Source: Collinsella aerofaciens
Lineage (GTDB): Bacteria > Actinomycetota > Coriobacteriia > Coriobacteriales > Coriobacteriaceae
DNA length: 64,000 bases
Direction of reading: 5' to 3'
Assembly (NCBI RefSeq): GCF_015554145.1
Contig: NZ_JADNHZ010000002.1
Location: 1-64,000 of the forward strand
The notes beneath the pieces are model-generated. The model had not been told where the DNA came from and searched no databases. It saw nothing but the letters and a program-made list of their open reading frames with translations. The stretch's first letter is position 1. Each line of letters begins with the position of its first letter. The position numbers and the translations under genes are program-made. Shown here piece after piece: positions 23,538 through 31,954 of the stretch.

Positions 23538-24878
23538 TTAACGGAGCAGGCCCGCTACTTCGCCGGCCAGGGTGATGGTGCCGGCGGCAACGAAAGCCTC
23601 GCCCGCGGCATCGAGGGCCGCGAGGGCCTCGGGCACGCTGGGATACACACCCGCGAGCTTGTCGGCGTCCACTAGGGCGGCGAGCTCCTGTGCGGGCAAG
23701 GCGCGATCGGAATCGGTCTGGGTTACGACCACGCGGGGGAACGCCGGAACCAGAACGTCAACGATACCCGCCACGTCCTTATCGGCCAGCGCGGCGCACA
23801 GCAGCGTGGGGCGATTCTCTACGCACGAATCGATCTCGTCCAGTGCGCTCACAAAGTTCTCGCAGCTCTGGGGGTTATGGCAGGCGTCGATCAATTTGAG
23901 CGGATCGGTTCCCAGCACATCAAAGCGACCCGGCGTGGGGCAGCCCATAAGAGAAGCGTCGAGCGCCTCATGGTCGAGCTCGCGACCCAGATAGCCCTCG
24001 CACAGCATAATCGCGCACGCGGCATTCTGCGGCTGATACGCCGGCTTGACCATAGTCGACGTATAGATCGCGCGCGGCGTGGTGCAGCTAAACTCCACCG
24101 TATCGCCCACGTGAGCCGGCACCTTAGTCGTGGCGTGGCTCACCACGAGCGGCACGACGCCGCACTCGCGGCAACGGGCATCCATTACGCGCTGAACACT
24201 CGCCTCATGCGTGCCCTCGCCCAAAACAACCAGGCGCCCAGGCTTAATAACCGCAGCCTTCTCCCCCGCAATGGCCTCGAGCGTGTCGCCAAGGACCTTC
24301 GTATGGTCGAGTCCAATGCCCGTAATGGCGACGGCCACGGGATCGGTCGCACTCGTAGCATCCCATCGTCCGCCCATGCCAACCTCAAGCACGGCCACGT
24401 CCACGCAAGCCTCGGCAAACATAGTCAAACCAGCCACGGACAAAAGATCGAAGGGCGTAATAGAACGAAGCTCCTGGCCCGCCGCCTCACGACGTGCGTT
24501 GAGACGACGACCTGCCTCATACGCCGCAGAGACACCATGGGCAAAGACCTCGTCTGAGACAACCTTTCCATCAATCTCCATACGCTCGGGATAGCGCACC
24601 AGATGAGGCGACGTAAAGAGTGCCGTCATAAGGCCCTCACCATGAAGAATTGCAGCCGAGAATCGCGTCGTCGAGGTCTTTCCATTGGTACCGGCTATCT
24701 GGACGCAATCATAGAACTCGTCAGGACGACCAAGCTCATCGAGCATCTCGACGACGGTCTCGAGCAGCGGCGTGGAATAACGCGCAATCTTGCCCGTATC
24801 GGCCGCAAGTGCAACAGCCTCATCAAAAGAAAGCTCCGGAACCTCAAACGGCACCGAATACAACCCAGAGCGCTTCGC
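23538..24878 (-). CDS. folC: Bifunctional folylpolyglutamate synthase/dihydrofolate synthase
   Basis: The protein is 446 residues. The Mur-ligase ATP site is IAGTNGKTSTTRF (about residue 65). LFTSPHLVRYPERMEIDG, VLEVGMGGRWDAT and AITGIGLDHTKVLG are the FolC signatures, and the C-terminal domain has LIDACHNPQSCENF. It adds glutamate to (dihydro)folate in the cytosol. I use the ATG at 24878, with GGGAG nine bases upstream. It is transcribed towards valS's downstream side as a single gene between two repeat clusters. Confidence 0.92.
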   Translation of the reverse strand, partial: AKRSGLYSVPFEVPELSFDEAVALAADTGKIARYSTPLLETVVEMLDELGRPDEFYDCVQIAGTNGKTSTTRFSAAILHGEGLMTALFTSPHLVRYPERMEIDGKVVSDEVFAHGVSAAYEAGRRLNARREAAGQELRSITPFDLLSVAGLTMFAEACVDVAVLEVGMGGRWDATSATDPVAVAITGIGLDHTKVLGDTLEAIAGEKAAVIKPGRLVVLGEGTHEASVQRVMDARCRECGVVPLVVSHATTKVPAHVGDTVEFSCTTPRAIYTSTMVKPAYQPQNAACAIMLCEGYLGRELDHEALDASLMGCPTPGRFDVLGTDPLKLIDACHNPQSCENFVSALDEIDSCVENRPTLLCAALADKDVAGIVDVLVPAFPRVVVTQTDSDRALPAQELAALVDADKLAGVYPSVPEALAALDAAGEAFVAAGTITLAGEVAGLLR

Positions 24879-25037
24879 CATAACCCAAAGTCTCCCATAA
24901 CAGAAAAAGAGGCCCACCAATAAGAATGAGCCCCTCGCGTTGACAATATCAGCCTTTACCCGATTGCAGCGAGATCAAGGCCACAACCAAGTGACCCTAA
25001 CCGTCGGGCAGCGGACGCCCCCGTAAACGCTATGGGA

Positions 25038-25145
25038 GCGGTTTGGGGCTTTGCTCGATACAAGTTCCGCACGAGCCGAAGGCCACTTAATGTGGCCTTC
25101 GTGCGAGCAGGACTGTCCGCAGTAGCGAGCAAAGCCCCAAACCGC
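25038..25145. repeat. Element D, copy 1: conserved hairpin core inside a 20-bp perfect inverted repeat
   Basis: Arms GCGGTTTGGGGCTTTGCTCG (25038-25057) and its exact inverse (25126-25145) enclose a core with CGAAGGCCAC / GTGGCCTTCG (25077-25101) preceded by TTCCGCACGAGC. The core recurs inverted at 27878-27993, but with unrelated outer arms. It fills most of the folC-valS gap (24879-25160). Confidence 0.8.
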
Positions 25146-25160
25146 GCCCCCCAGTAACGC

Positions 25161-27857
25161 CTACGAGAAGTCGGCAACCTGTGCAGTCAGCGCCACCAGG
25201 ATCTCCTTGAGCTCAGCTGCACGGTCCCTCTTCTTCTGGACCACGGCAGGCGCGGCCTTAGCCACAAAGCCCTCGTTGGCAAGGGTCTTCTCGCAGCCGG
25301 CGAGCTCCTTCTGGGCCGCGGCAATCTCCTTCTCCAGGCGCGCCTTCTCGGCCGAAAGGTCAACCTTGCCCTCGAGCACCACAAAGACCTCGACGCCGCT
25401 GTCGACCACGGCGATGCTCGCAGCCGGCTTCTCGACATCGGTACCCATGACCAGCGAGGCAGTGTTTGCCAGCGGCTCGATGGTCGAGCGCAGGCTCTCA
25501 AGCTTCTCGATATCCTCGGCACCGGCACGCACGACCACGTCGAGCTCGGCCTTGGGGCTCAAGCGATAACGCGAACGCGTGGCGCGGGCGGCGGAAACGA
25601 CGGTGCGGCACAGCTCAAACGCGCGCTCGGCGTCCTCGTCAATATACTTGGCGTAGTCGGCGGGCTCGGGCCACTTGGCGATCATGAGTGCCTCGGCGCG
25701 GTCCACGTTGCCCTCGGCGTCCAGGTCGAGCACGCTCGCCGGCATGTTGTCCCAGATCTCCTCGGTGACAAACGGCATGAGCGGGTGCATCAGGCGAATG
25801 GAGGTATCGAGCACAAAGATCAGGTTGCGCTGCGCCTGCAGACGGCCCTCGCCCTTCAGGCGGGCCTTGGTGACCTCGACGTACCAGTCGCAGACCTCGT
25901 TCCAGAAGAACTGCTGCACGCCGCGGGCCATGTCGCCAAAGGTGTAGTTCTCGATGCCCTCGGTGACCATTTTGACGGCCTTGGCCAGGCGGCTGAACAT
26001 CCAGGCGTCTGCCGGTGTCTCCACGACGGGCTCGCCAGGCGTGTAACCCTCCATGTTCATAAGCAGGAAGCGGCTGGCGTTCCAGATCTTAGTCACAAAC
26101 GACTTAGCCTGCTCGGTGCGCGGGCTGTCGATGAGCTTCTTGGTCTTCTTATCGATGTTCGCGTCGAACTTAACATCCTGGTTGTTGGTGCACAGCGTGA
26201 GCAGGTTGAAGCGCATGGCGTCGGCGCCGTACATGCCAATGAGATCCATGGGGTCAACGCCGTTGCCCTTGGACTTGGACATGCGGCTGCCGTCCTTGGC
26301 AAGAATTGTCGGGTAGATGACGACGTCCTTAAACGGCACCTCGTCCAGGAAGTACAGCGAGCTCATGACCATGCGGGCGACCCACAGCGCGATGATGTCG
26401 CGCGCGGTGACGAGCGCCGTCGTGGGGTGATGGCCCTCGAGCAGCTCCGGCTTTTGCGGCCAGCCCTGCGTGGCGAAGGTCCACAGCTGCGAGCTGAACC
26501 AGGTGTCCAACACGTTCTCGTCCTGGTGCACATGATGGCCGCCGCACTTGGGGCACACGTCGGTGTCCTCGGTAAGGGCGTCCTCCCAGCCACAGTCCTC
26601 GCAATAGAACACGGGGATGCGGTGGCCCCACCACAGCTGGCGGCTGATGCACCAGTCCTTGAGGTTCTCCATCCAGGTGGTGTAGGTCTGCGTCCAGCGC
26701 GCGGGGTGGAAAGTGACCTTGCCGGAGTTGACGGCGTCGAGCGCCGGCCCCTTGAGCTTGTCGACGGCGACGAACCACTGCTCGGACAGCCACGGCTCCA
26801 GGGCGGCGTCGCAGCGGTAGCAGTGCATGACGGAGTGGTCGTGGTCCTCGACGTGATCGAGCAGGCCGTGCTCCTCAAACCACTTGACAACGGCCTCGCG
26901 GCACTCGTCGCGGTTCATGCCGGTAAACTCGCCATAGCCCTCGACGACCACCGCGTGCTCGTCGAAAATGTTGATCTGCGGCAGGTCGTGGGCCTGACCC
27001 ATGGCGTAGTCGTTGGGGTCGTGAGCCGGGGTGACCTTAACGAAGCCGGAGCCAAAGTTGGCATCAACGTGCCAATCCTCAAAGATGGGGATCTCGCGGT
27101 TGACGATCGGCAGCATGACGGTCTTGCCCACGAAGGCGGCCTTCTCGGGATCCTTCGGGGAGACGGCGACGCCCGTGTCACCGAGCATGGTCTCGGGGCG
27201 CGTGGTGGCGACGACGATGTAGTCCTGGCCGTTGACCGGCTCGGTCAGCGGGTAGCGCAGGTGCCACAGGTGGCCCTTCTCGTCCTTGTACTCGGCCTCG
27301 TCGTCCGAGATGGCGGTGGTGCAGTTGGGGCACCAGTTGACGATGCGCTTGCCACGGTAGATCAGGCCGTCGTGGTACCAGTCGCAGAAGACCTTACGCA
27401 CGGCCTGGGCGTAATCCTCGTCCATGGTGAAGCGCTCGTTGTCAAAGTCGACGGAGCAGCCCATGCGCTTGATTTGCTCGACGATGATGCCGCCATACTC
27501 GTGGGTCCAGTCCCAGCAAGCGTCGACAAACTTATCGCGGCCAATCTCCAGGCGGCTGATGCCCTCGCTCTTGAGCTTCTTGTCGACCTTGGTCTGTGTG
27601 GCGATACCGGCGTGGTCGGTGCCCAGCACCCAGCGCGTGGAATTGCCGCGCATGCGGGCCATACGGATGATGGCGTCCTGGATGGAGTCGTCGGTGGCGT
27701 GACCCATGTGGAGCTTGCCGGTCACGTTGGGAGGCGGAATGGTGACGGTGCAGTCGCCCACGCCCTCACGGCGCTTGTAGTAGCCGCCGTCAAGCCACTT
27801 CTGCAGGATCGCCGGCTCGTTGGTCGACGGATCGTAGTTCTTGGGCATTTCTTCCAT
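25161..27857 (-). CDS. valS: Valyl-tRNA synthetase
   Basis: This 898-residue class Ia synthetase has the HIGH-type motif PPPNVTGKLHMGHA near residue 41, the class zinc/editing domain with WCPNCTTAISDDE and an inserted CEDCGW.CPKCGG zinc knuckle, the KMSKS-type DGSRMSKSKGNGVDP near residue 525, the anticodon domain from about 600, and a C-terminal coiled coil (KARLEKEIAAAQKELAG). It charges tRNA-Val and deacylates Thr-tRNA-Val. The ATG follows AGGGAG; a second in-frame ATG lies three codons later. Two inverted copies of element D flank it. No T-box features are seen in the leader. Confidence 0.95.
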   Translation of the reverse strand: MEEMPKNYDPSTNEPAILQKWLDGGYYKRREGVGDCTVTIPPPNVTGKLHMGHATDDSIQDAIIRMARMRGNSTRWVLGTDHAGIATQTKVDKKLKSEGISRLEIGRDKFVDACWDWTHEYGGIIVEQIKRMGCSVDFDNERFTMDEDYAQAVRKVFCDWYHDGLIYRGKRIVNWCPNCTTAISDDEAEYKDEKGHLWHLRYPLTEPVNGQDYIVVATTRPETMLGDTGVAVSPKDPEKAAFVGKTVMLPIVNREIPIFEDWHVDANFGSGFVKVTPAHDPNDYAMGQAHDLPQINIFDEHAVVVEGYGEFTGMNRDECREAVVKWFEEHGLLDHVEDHDHSVMHCYRCDAALEPWLSEQWFVAVDKLKGPALDAVNSGKVTFHPARWTQTYTTWMENLKDWCISRQLWWGHRIPVFYCEDCGWEDALTEDTDVCPKCGGHHVHQDENVLDTWFSSQLWTFATQGWPQKPELLEGHHPTTALVTARDIIALWVARMVMSSLYFLDEVPFKDVVIYPTILAKDGSRMSKSKGNGVDPMDLIGMYGADAMRFNLLTLCTNNQDVKFDANIDKKTKKLIDSPRTEQAKSFVTKIWNASRFLLMNMEGYTPGEPVVETPADAWMFSRLAKAVKMVTEGIENYTFGDMARGVQQFFWNEVCDWYVEVTKARLKGEGRLQAQRNLIFVLDTSIRLMHPLMPFVTEEIWDNMPASVLDLDAEGNVDRAEALMIAKWPEPADYAKYIDEDAERAFELCRTVVSAARATRSRYRLSPKAELDVVVRAGAEDIEKLESLRSTIEPLANTASLVMGTDVEKPAASIAVVDSGVEVFVVLEGKVDLSAEKARLEKEIAAAQKELAGCEKTLANEGFVAKAAPAVVQKKRDRAAELKEILVALTAQVADFS

Positions 27858-27877
27858 ATATCTCTCCCTGTCCCATC

Positions 27878-27993
27878 GGGGAGGAATGTAGGTCCGATTT
27901 TCGCTCGGTCAAGTCCTGGGCTCGCTCGAAGACCACATTAAGTGGTCTTCGGCTCGTGCGGAATCTACGAAAATCGGGCCTACATTCCTCCCC
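27878..27993. repeat. Element D, copy 2 (inverted orientation) upstream of valS
   Basis: Arms at 27878-27903 and 27968-27993 are inverse complements over 26 bases with one mismatch. The core contains CGAAGACCAC / GTGGTCTTCG and, read on the minus strand, TTCCGCACGAGCCGAAG as in copy 1. The outer arms share no sequence with copy 1. Confidence 0.8.
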
Positions 27994-28086
27994 TTAGGTA
28001 TCGATTACTTCAGTCTGAATGACTTCGCTGAGGCTTAAACAAACACACAGAATAACACAGGTAGTTGGGGTTATTGCGTATATATA

Positions 28087-28122
28087 AAATAGCCTCCGAC
28101 CGCAGGTGGTCAGAGGCTATTT
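28087..28122 (-). terminator. Terminator of the clpP-clpX operon
   Basis: AAATAGCCTC pairs with GAGGCTATTT, with GACC/GGTC continuing the stem. On the minus strand it is followed by TTATATAT, 20 bases after the clpX stop. Confidence 0.8.
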
Positions 28123-28143
28123 GCAAACACGTTTTAGGCAGGT

Positions 28144-29556
28144 CTAGCCGTAGATGCGCTGGGGCTGCTCTTCGCCCTTGACGGCGGCTTCGGTTACGAC
28201 GACCTTGGCTACGCCCTCCTCGCTGGGGAGGTCGAACATCGTCTGCTGCAGCACGTCCTCGCAGATGGCGCGCAGGCCGCGGGCGCCGGTCTTGCGGGCA
28301 AGCGCCATGCGGGCGATCTCGTGCAGGGCAGCGTCCTCAAACTCAAGATCGACATCCTCGAGCTGGAACATCTTGCGGTACTGGCGCACCACGGCGTTCT
28401 TGGGCTCGGTCAGGATCGACACCAGGTCGTCCTCGTCGAGTGCCTGCGTCTGGGTGACGACGGGCGTACGGCCCACGAACTCGGGGATCATGCCAAAGGC
28501 GTTGAGGTCCTGCGGGAGCACCTGGCGCAGCAGGTCATTCTCGTCGACCGAGGTGGGGCCGGCGATCTCGGAGTTAAAGCCCACGCCCTTGTTGCCCACG
28601 CGATCGGCAATGATCTTATCCAGACCCACAAAGGCACCGCCGCAGATAAACAGGATGTTGGTCGTGTCGATCTGCAGCAGCTCCTGCTGGGGATGCTTGC
28701 GGCCGCCGGTGGGCGGAACGCTTGCCACCGTGCCCTCAAGAATCTTAAGCAGCGCCTGCTGAACGCCCTCGCCCGAAACATCGCGGGTAATGGAGAGATT
28801 CTCTGCCTTGCGGGCGATCTTATCGATCTCGTCCACGTAGATGATGCCCACCTGTGCGCGCTCAATGTCACCATCGGCGGCGTTGATGAGCTTGAGCAGG
28901 ATGTTCTCAACGTCCTCGCCAACGTAGCCAGCCTCGGTGAGCGCGGTGGCGTCGGCGATGGCAAACGGCACCTCGAGGATGCGTGCGAGCGTCTGGGCCA
29001 GCAGCGTCTTACCGGTACCGGTGGGGCCGAGCAGCAGAATATTGGACTTGGCGAGCTCCACCTCGTCCATATCGTCGTCAAACTGGCCGCCCATACCCGA
29101 GGCCTCGTCAAAGGCGGACACCGCGGCACCGCCCTCGATCACGCGGCGATAGTGGTTGTACACGGCAACCGACATGGCGCGCTTGGCGTCTTCCTGGCCC
29201 ATGACATAGGCCGAAAGCTCGTCATAGATCTCGTGCGGCGTCGGCACGTGCGTGATGACCTGACGGTCGTCCTCGAGCTCAAAGCCCTCGGTCTCGGGGT
29301 CAACGGCGGGCTGGGACGCAGCTTGGCCGTGGTCGTTGAGGAAGCCCGGCAGATTGCCGTTGCGGGCGGCGTCCATAAAGTCCGAAGCCAGCGACTCCTC
29401 AAGGATCTCGGAGCAGGCGGCGACGCACTCGTCGCAGATAAAGATGTTGGTCGGGCCCTTTACGAGACGACGGACCTGGCCCTGCTCTTTTCCGCAGAAG
29501 GAACAGCGGATGGGGTTGCCGTTCTCGTCAAAGTTGTCCTGCATGTTACCTGCCAT
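28144..29556 (-). CDS. clpX: ATP-dependent Clp protease ATP-binding subunit ClpX
   Basis: This 470-residue AAA+ unfoldase has an N-terminal four-Cys zinc domain ([10 protein letters not shown] and [10 protein letters not shown]), Walker [16 protein letters not shown], Walker [13 protein letters not shown], the pore loop [15 protein letters not shown], sensor and arginine-finger regions ([12 protein letters not shown]), and the IGF-like ClpP loop region in the second half. It unfolds tagged proteins and feeds them to ClpP. There is an acidic insert between the zinc domain and the AAA core (about residues 70-105). The ATG at 29556 begins one base after the clpP stop, with AAGGAC in the clpP 3' end as ribosome site. 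Confidence 0.95.
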   Translation of the reverse strand: MAGNMQDNFDENGNPIRCSFCGKEQGQVRRLVKGPTNIFICDECVAACSEILEESLASDFMDAARNGNLPGFLNDHGQAASQPAVDPETEGFELEDDRQVITHVPTPHEIYDELSAYVMGQEDAKRAMSVAVYNHYRRVIEGGAAVSAFDEASGMGGQFDDDMDEVELAKSNILLLGPTGTGKTLLAQTLARILEVPFAIADATALTEAGYVGEDVENILLKLINAADGDIERAQVGIIYVDEIDKIARKAENLSITRDVSGEGVQQALLKILEGTVASVPPTGGRKHPQQELLQIDTTNILFICGGAFVGLDKIIADRVGNKGVGFNSEIAGPTSVDENDLLRQVLPQDLNAFGMIPEFVGRTPVVTQTQALDEDDLVSILTEPKNAVVRQYRKMFQLEDVDLEFEDAALHEIARMALARKTGARGLRAICEDVLQQTMFDLPSEEGVAKVVVTEAAVKGEEQPQRIYG

Positions 29557-29557
29557 C

Positions 29558-30178
29558 TTAGGCGTCCTTCGCGGCAAGATCGCGCGAGGTGACGATACGG
29601 TCGATCAGGCCGTAGTCGAGGGCCTCGGCAGCGGTCAGGTAGTTGTCGCGCTCGGTATCGGCCTGGACCTTCTCGATGGGCTGGCCCGAGGCGTCGGACA
29701 GGATCTGGTTGAGCTCGCGGCGGGTCTTCTTGATCTCCTCGGCCACAATCTCGATCTCGGTCTGCTGGCCCTGGGCACCGCCGCTGGGCTGGTGAATCAT
29801 GACCTTGGAGTGCGGCAGGCAGAAGCGCTTGCCCTTGGCGCCGGCCGAAAGCAGCACGGCGGCCATAGACGCGGCCATACCGACGCAAATGGTGGAAACC
29901 TGCGGCTTGATAAAGTTCATGGTGTCAAGAATCGCCAGGCCGGAGTAGACCTCGCCACCGGGCGAATTGATGTAGAGCGAGATATCCTTCTCGGCATCCT
30001 GGCTCTCAAGATGCAGCAGCTGGGCAACGACCAGGTTGGCGCTGACGGAGTTGATCTCCTCGCCCAAGAAGATGATGCGGTCGTTGAGCAGGCGCGAATA
30101 GATATCGTAGCTGCGCTCGCCGCGCGGCGTCTGCTCGATAACGTATGGCACGAGGGCGGAATCGAACTTAGCGATCAT
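29558..30178 (-). CDS. clpP: ATP-dependent Clp protease proteolytic subunit
   Basis: This 206-residue serine protease of the tetradecameric ClpP barrel has catalytic Ser in [17 protein letters not shown], His in [14 protein letters not shown], and Asp in the [19 protein letters not shown] region. It is paired with clpX in one operon. Three in-frame ATGs lie at 30190, 30184 and 30178; the last has GGAG at six bases and gives the usual family start, so I prefer it. A perfect 11-bp hairpin lies upstream between tig and clpP. Confidence 0.94.
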   Translation of the reverse strand: MIAKFDSALVPYVIEQTPRGERSYDIYSRLLNDRIIFLGEEINSVSANLVVAQLLHLESQDAEKDISLYINSPGGEVYSGLAILDTMNFIKPQVSTICVGMAASMAAVLLSAGAKGKRFCLPHSKVMIHQPSGGAQGQQTEIEIVAEEIKKTRRELNQILSDASGQPIEKVQADTERDNYLTAAEALDYGLIDRIVTSRDLAAKDA

Positions 30179-30223
30179 ACGCATCTCCATTTCTCTTACG
30201 GACCAATAGTGGTTCTAGACAAA

Positions 30224-30264
30224 CGTACGGTGCCCGCATGCTATGCATTGGCTGGCACCGTACG
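30224..30264. terminator. Perfect hairpin between tig and clpP
   Basis: CGTACGGTGCC and GGCACCGTACG form an 11-bp stem around 19 bases. It may terminate tig or attenuate read-through into clpP. Only TTTG follows on the minus strand. Confidence 0.55.
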
Positions 30265-30340
30265 AAGCAACCGGATAACCGGTGTATAACTTTACCCCAT
30301 CACGGGCGCACGCAAGCGCTCGTGGGCAAGGTGGCGAGAA

Positions 30341-31639
30341 TTACTCGGCGTCCTTGGCGGTCTCGTCGACCTCGGTCACCTTGGCGTTCTCGACCAGGTG
30401 GTCGACGGCCTTGGAGCGACGGATGGACTCGCGGACGGCAGGCATGCGGCCATCGGCGATGAACTCGGCCTTGGAAGCCTCGACGTCCTTGACGCCGGCC
30501 TTCTCGAACTCGGCGTTGATGTCGTCCTCGGTGACCTCGATCTTGAGCTCGCGGGCGAGGGCGTCGAGCGCCAGGGACTCACGGGCAACGTCGTTGGCCT
30601 GCTTGTGCAGGTCGCCGATGAACTGCTCCATGGTCAGGCCAGAAGCGGGCAGCCAGGTGTCCAGGGTCATGCCGCGGGCAGCGAGGTTGGACAGGAAGTT
30701 CTGGCCAAGCTCCTCAAAGACGGACTGCTCGTAGTCGGCGTCCATCTCGTCGAGCTGCAGGCGCTCGGCGAGAGCGGAGACACAACGGTTCTCCTTCTCG
30801 GCCGGGAGGCGGGAAGCCTTGTCCTGCTCGATCTCGATCTTGATGGCGTCGCGCATGGCGTCGATGCTGTCGAAGCCAAAGTCGGACTTGACGAGCTCGT
30901 CGGTGAGCTCGGGGGTGTTGCGGACCTTGATGCCCTTGACGGTGACCTCGACGGTGTGGGTCTCGGCCTCCTCGCCCTCCTCGACCTCGTCGGTCCAGGT
31001 GACGGTCTTGACGTCGTCGACGTTAGCGCCGATCAGGGCCTCGTTGAACTCGGCGGGGTTGCTGTCGCTGCCGGCGATGAGCATGCGGCCCTCGGCAGCG
31101 AAGTTGTCGGCGTTCTCGACGGCCTTGAGGTCGACGGTCACGTAGTCGTCAGCCTCGACGGCACGACCCTCAACGTCCTCGAAGGTGGCACGGTAGTTGA
31201 GGAGCATCTCGACCTGGTTGTTGATCTCGGACTCGGTGACCTCCGCGGGAGGCATCTCGATCTCGACGGCGTCGAAGGAGGAGAGCTCGGCAGCAGGACG
31301 CAGGGAGAACTCGACGGTGTAGGTGTAGTCCTCGTGATCCTTGGCGAGGTCGAGCTCCTTGTAGTCACCGTTCTTGGTGGGGACGATGTCCAGCTCGTTG
31401 AGGACAGCGGGCTCGTTGGCGGCGATCAGGTCGTTGGTAGCCTGGGCGAGGGTAGCCTCGGCGCCCAGGGCGGAATCGATGACCGGACGGGGAGCCTTGC
31501 CGGCGCGGAAGCCCGGGAAACGGTACTTCTTGGCGGTGTCCTTGTAGGCCTTCTTGATCGCGGCGTCGACGTCGGCGGCCGGGATGGTGACCGTAGCGGT
31601 GAGCTTGGCGTCCTTGACGTCAGAAGCGGTGATGTTCAA
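30341..31639 (-). CDS. tig: Trigger factor, ribosome-associated chaperone/peptidyl-prolyl isomerase
   Basis: The protein is about 432 residues. The N-terminal ribosome-binding domain has the signature YRFPGFRAGKAPRPVID (GFRxGKxP). The PPIase (FKBP-like) domain is at about residues 150-230 (ADDYVTVDLKAVEN), and a helical C-terminal chaperone domain follows. It catches nascent chains at the ribosome exit. AGGAGG lies six bases before a TTG at 31639 and three before a GTG, so I place the start at the TTG. An ATG at 31654 overlaps the ribosome site itself. It lies upstream of clpP-clpX, the common bacterial order. Confidence 0.93.
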   Translation of the reverse strand: MNITASDVKDAKLTATVTIPAADVDAAIKKAYKDTAKKYRFPGFRAGKAPRPVIDSALGAEATLAQATNDLIAANEPAVLNELDIVPTKNGDYKELDLAKDHEDYTYTVEFSLRPAAELSSFDAVEIEMPPAEVTESEINNQVEMLLNYRATFEDVEGRAVEADDYVTVDLKAVENADNFAAEGRMLIAGSDSNPAEFNEALIGANVDDVKTVTWTDEVEEGEEAETHTVEVTVKGIKVRNTPELTDELVKSDFGFDSIDAMRDAIKIEIEQDKASRLPAEKENRCVSALAERLQLDEMDADYEQSVFEELGQNFLSNLAARGMTLDTWLPASGLTMEQFIGDLHKQANDVARESLALDALARELKIEVTEDDINAEFEKAGVKDVEASKAEFIADGRMPAVRESIRRSKAVDHLVENAKVTEVDETAKDAE

Positions 31640-31730
31640 CACGTTCCTCCTCATACTGCCCAGCTTATCTGAGGTGCTGGTACCTTTATGCAACAAAGAG
31701 TCGCGACGGCCGAAGCCGACGCAGATGCGT

Positions 31731-31814
31731 TGGTGCGGGCGAAAGGACTCGAACCTTCACGGGAATCCCACCAGAACCTAAATCTGGCGCGTCTACCAAT
31801 TCCGCCACGCCCGC
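31731..31814 (-). tRNA. tRNA-Leu (anticodon UAG)
   Basis: Acceptor GCGGGCG pairs with CGCCCGC. The anticodon arm CCAGA-TTTAGGT-TCTGG gives UAG. There is a class II variable arm, T loop GGTTCGAGTCC and an encoded CCA. It lies between tig and the molybdenum hydroxylase. Confidence 0.95.
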
Positions 31815-31900
31815 ATGAGCGCACAGACTAGGAATGATAGCAGATACGAACGGCAAGCGCACGCACACCTTTTACAGGCTCACGACCTCACCACGAGTGC

Positions 31901-31925
31901 AAAAGGCGGGACGAGTTGCCCCGCC
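31901..31925 (-). terminator. Terminator of the molybdenum hydroxylase operon
   Basis: GGCGGG pairs with CCCGCC. On the minus strand the stem ends in TTTT, 30 bases after the stop of the Mo subunit gene. Confidence 0.65.
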
Positions 31926-31954
31926 CCGCCAATTACGACTTGTTCGCTGACCCG

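Noticed and set aside
27858-28080. A T-box leader upstream of valS (and similarly upstream of thrS at 13310-13530)
   Set aside because: No conserved T-box bulge sequence is present; the valS leader is explained by element D and the thrS leader is short and unstructured.
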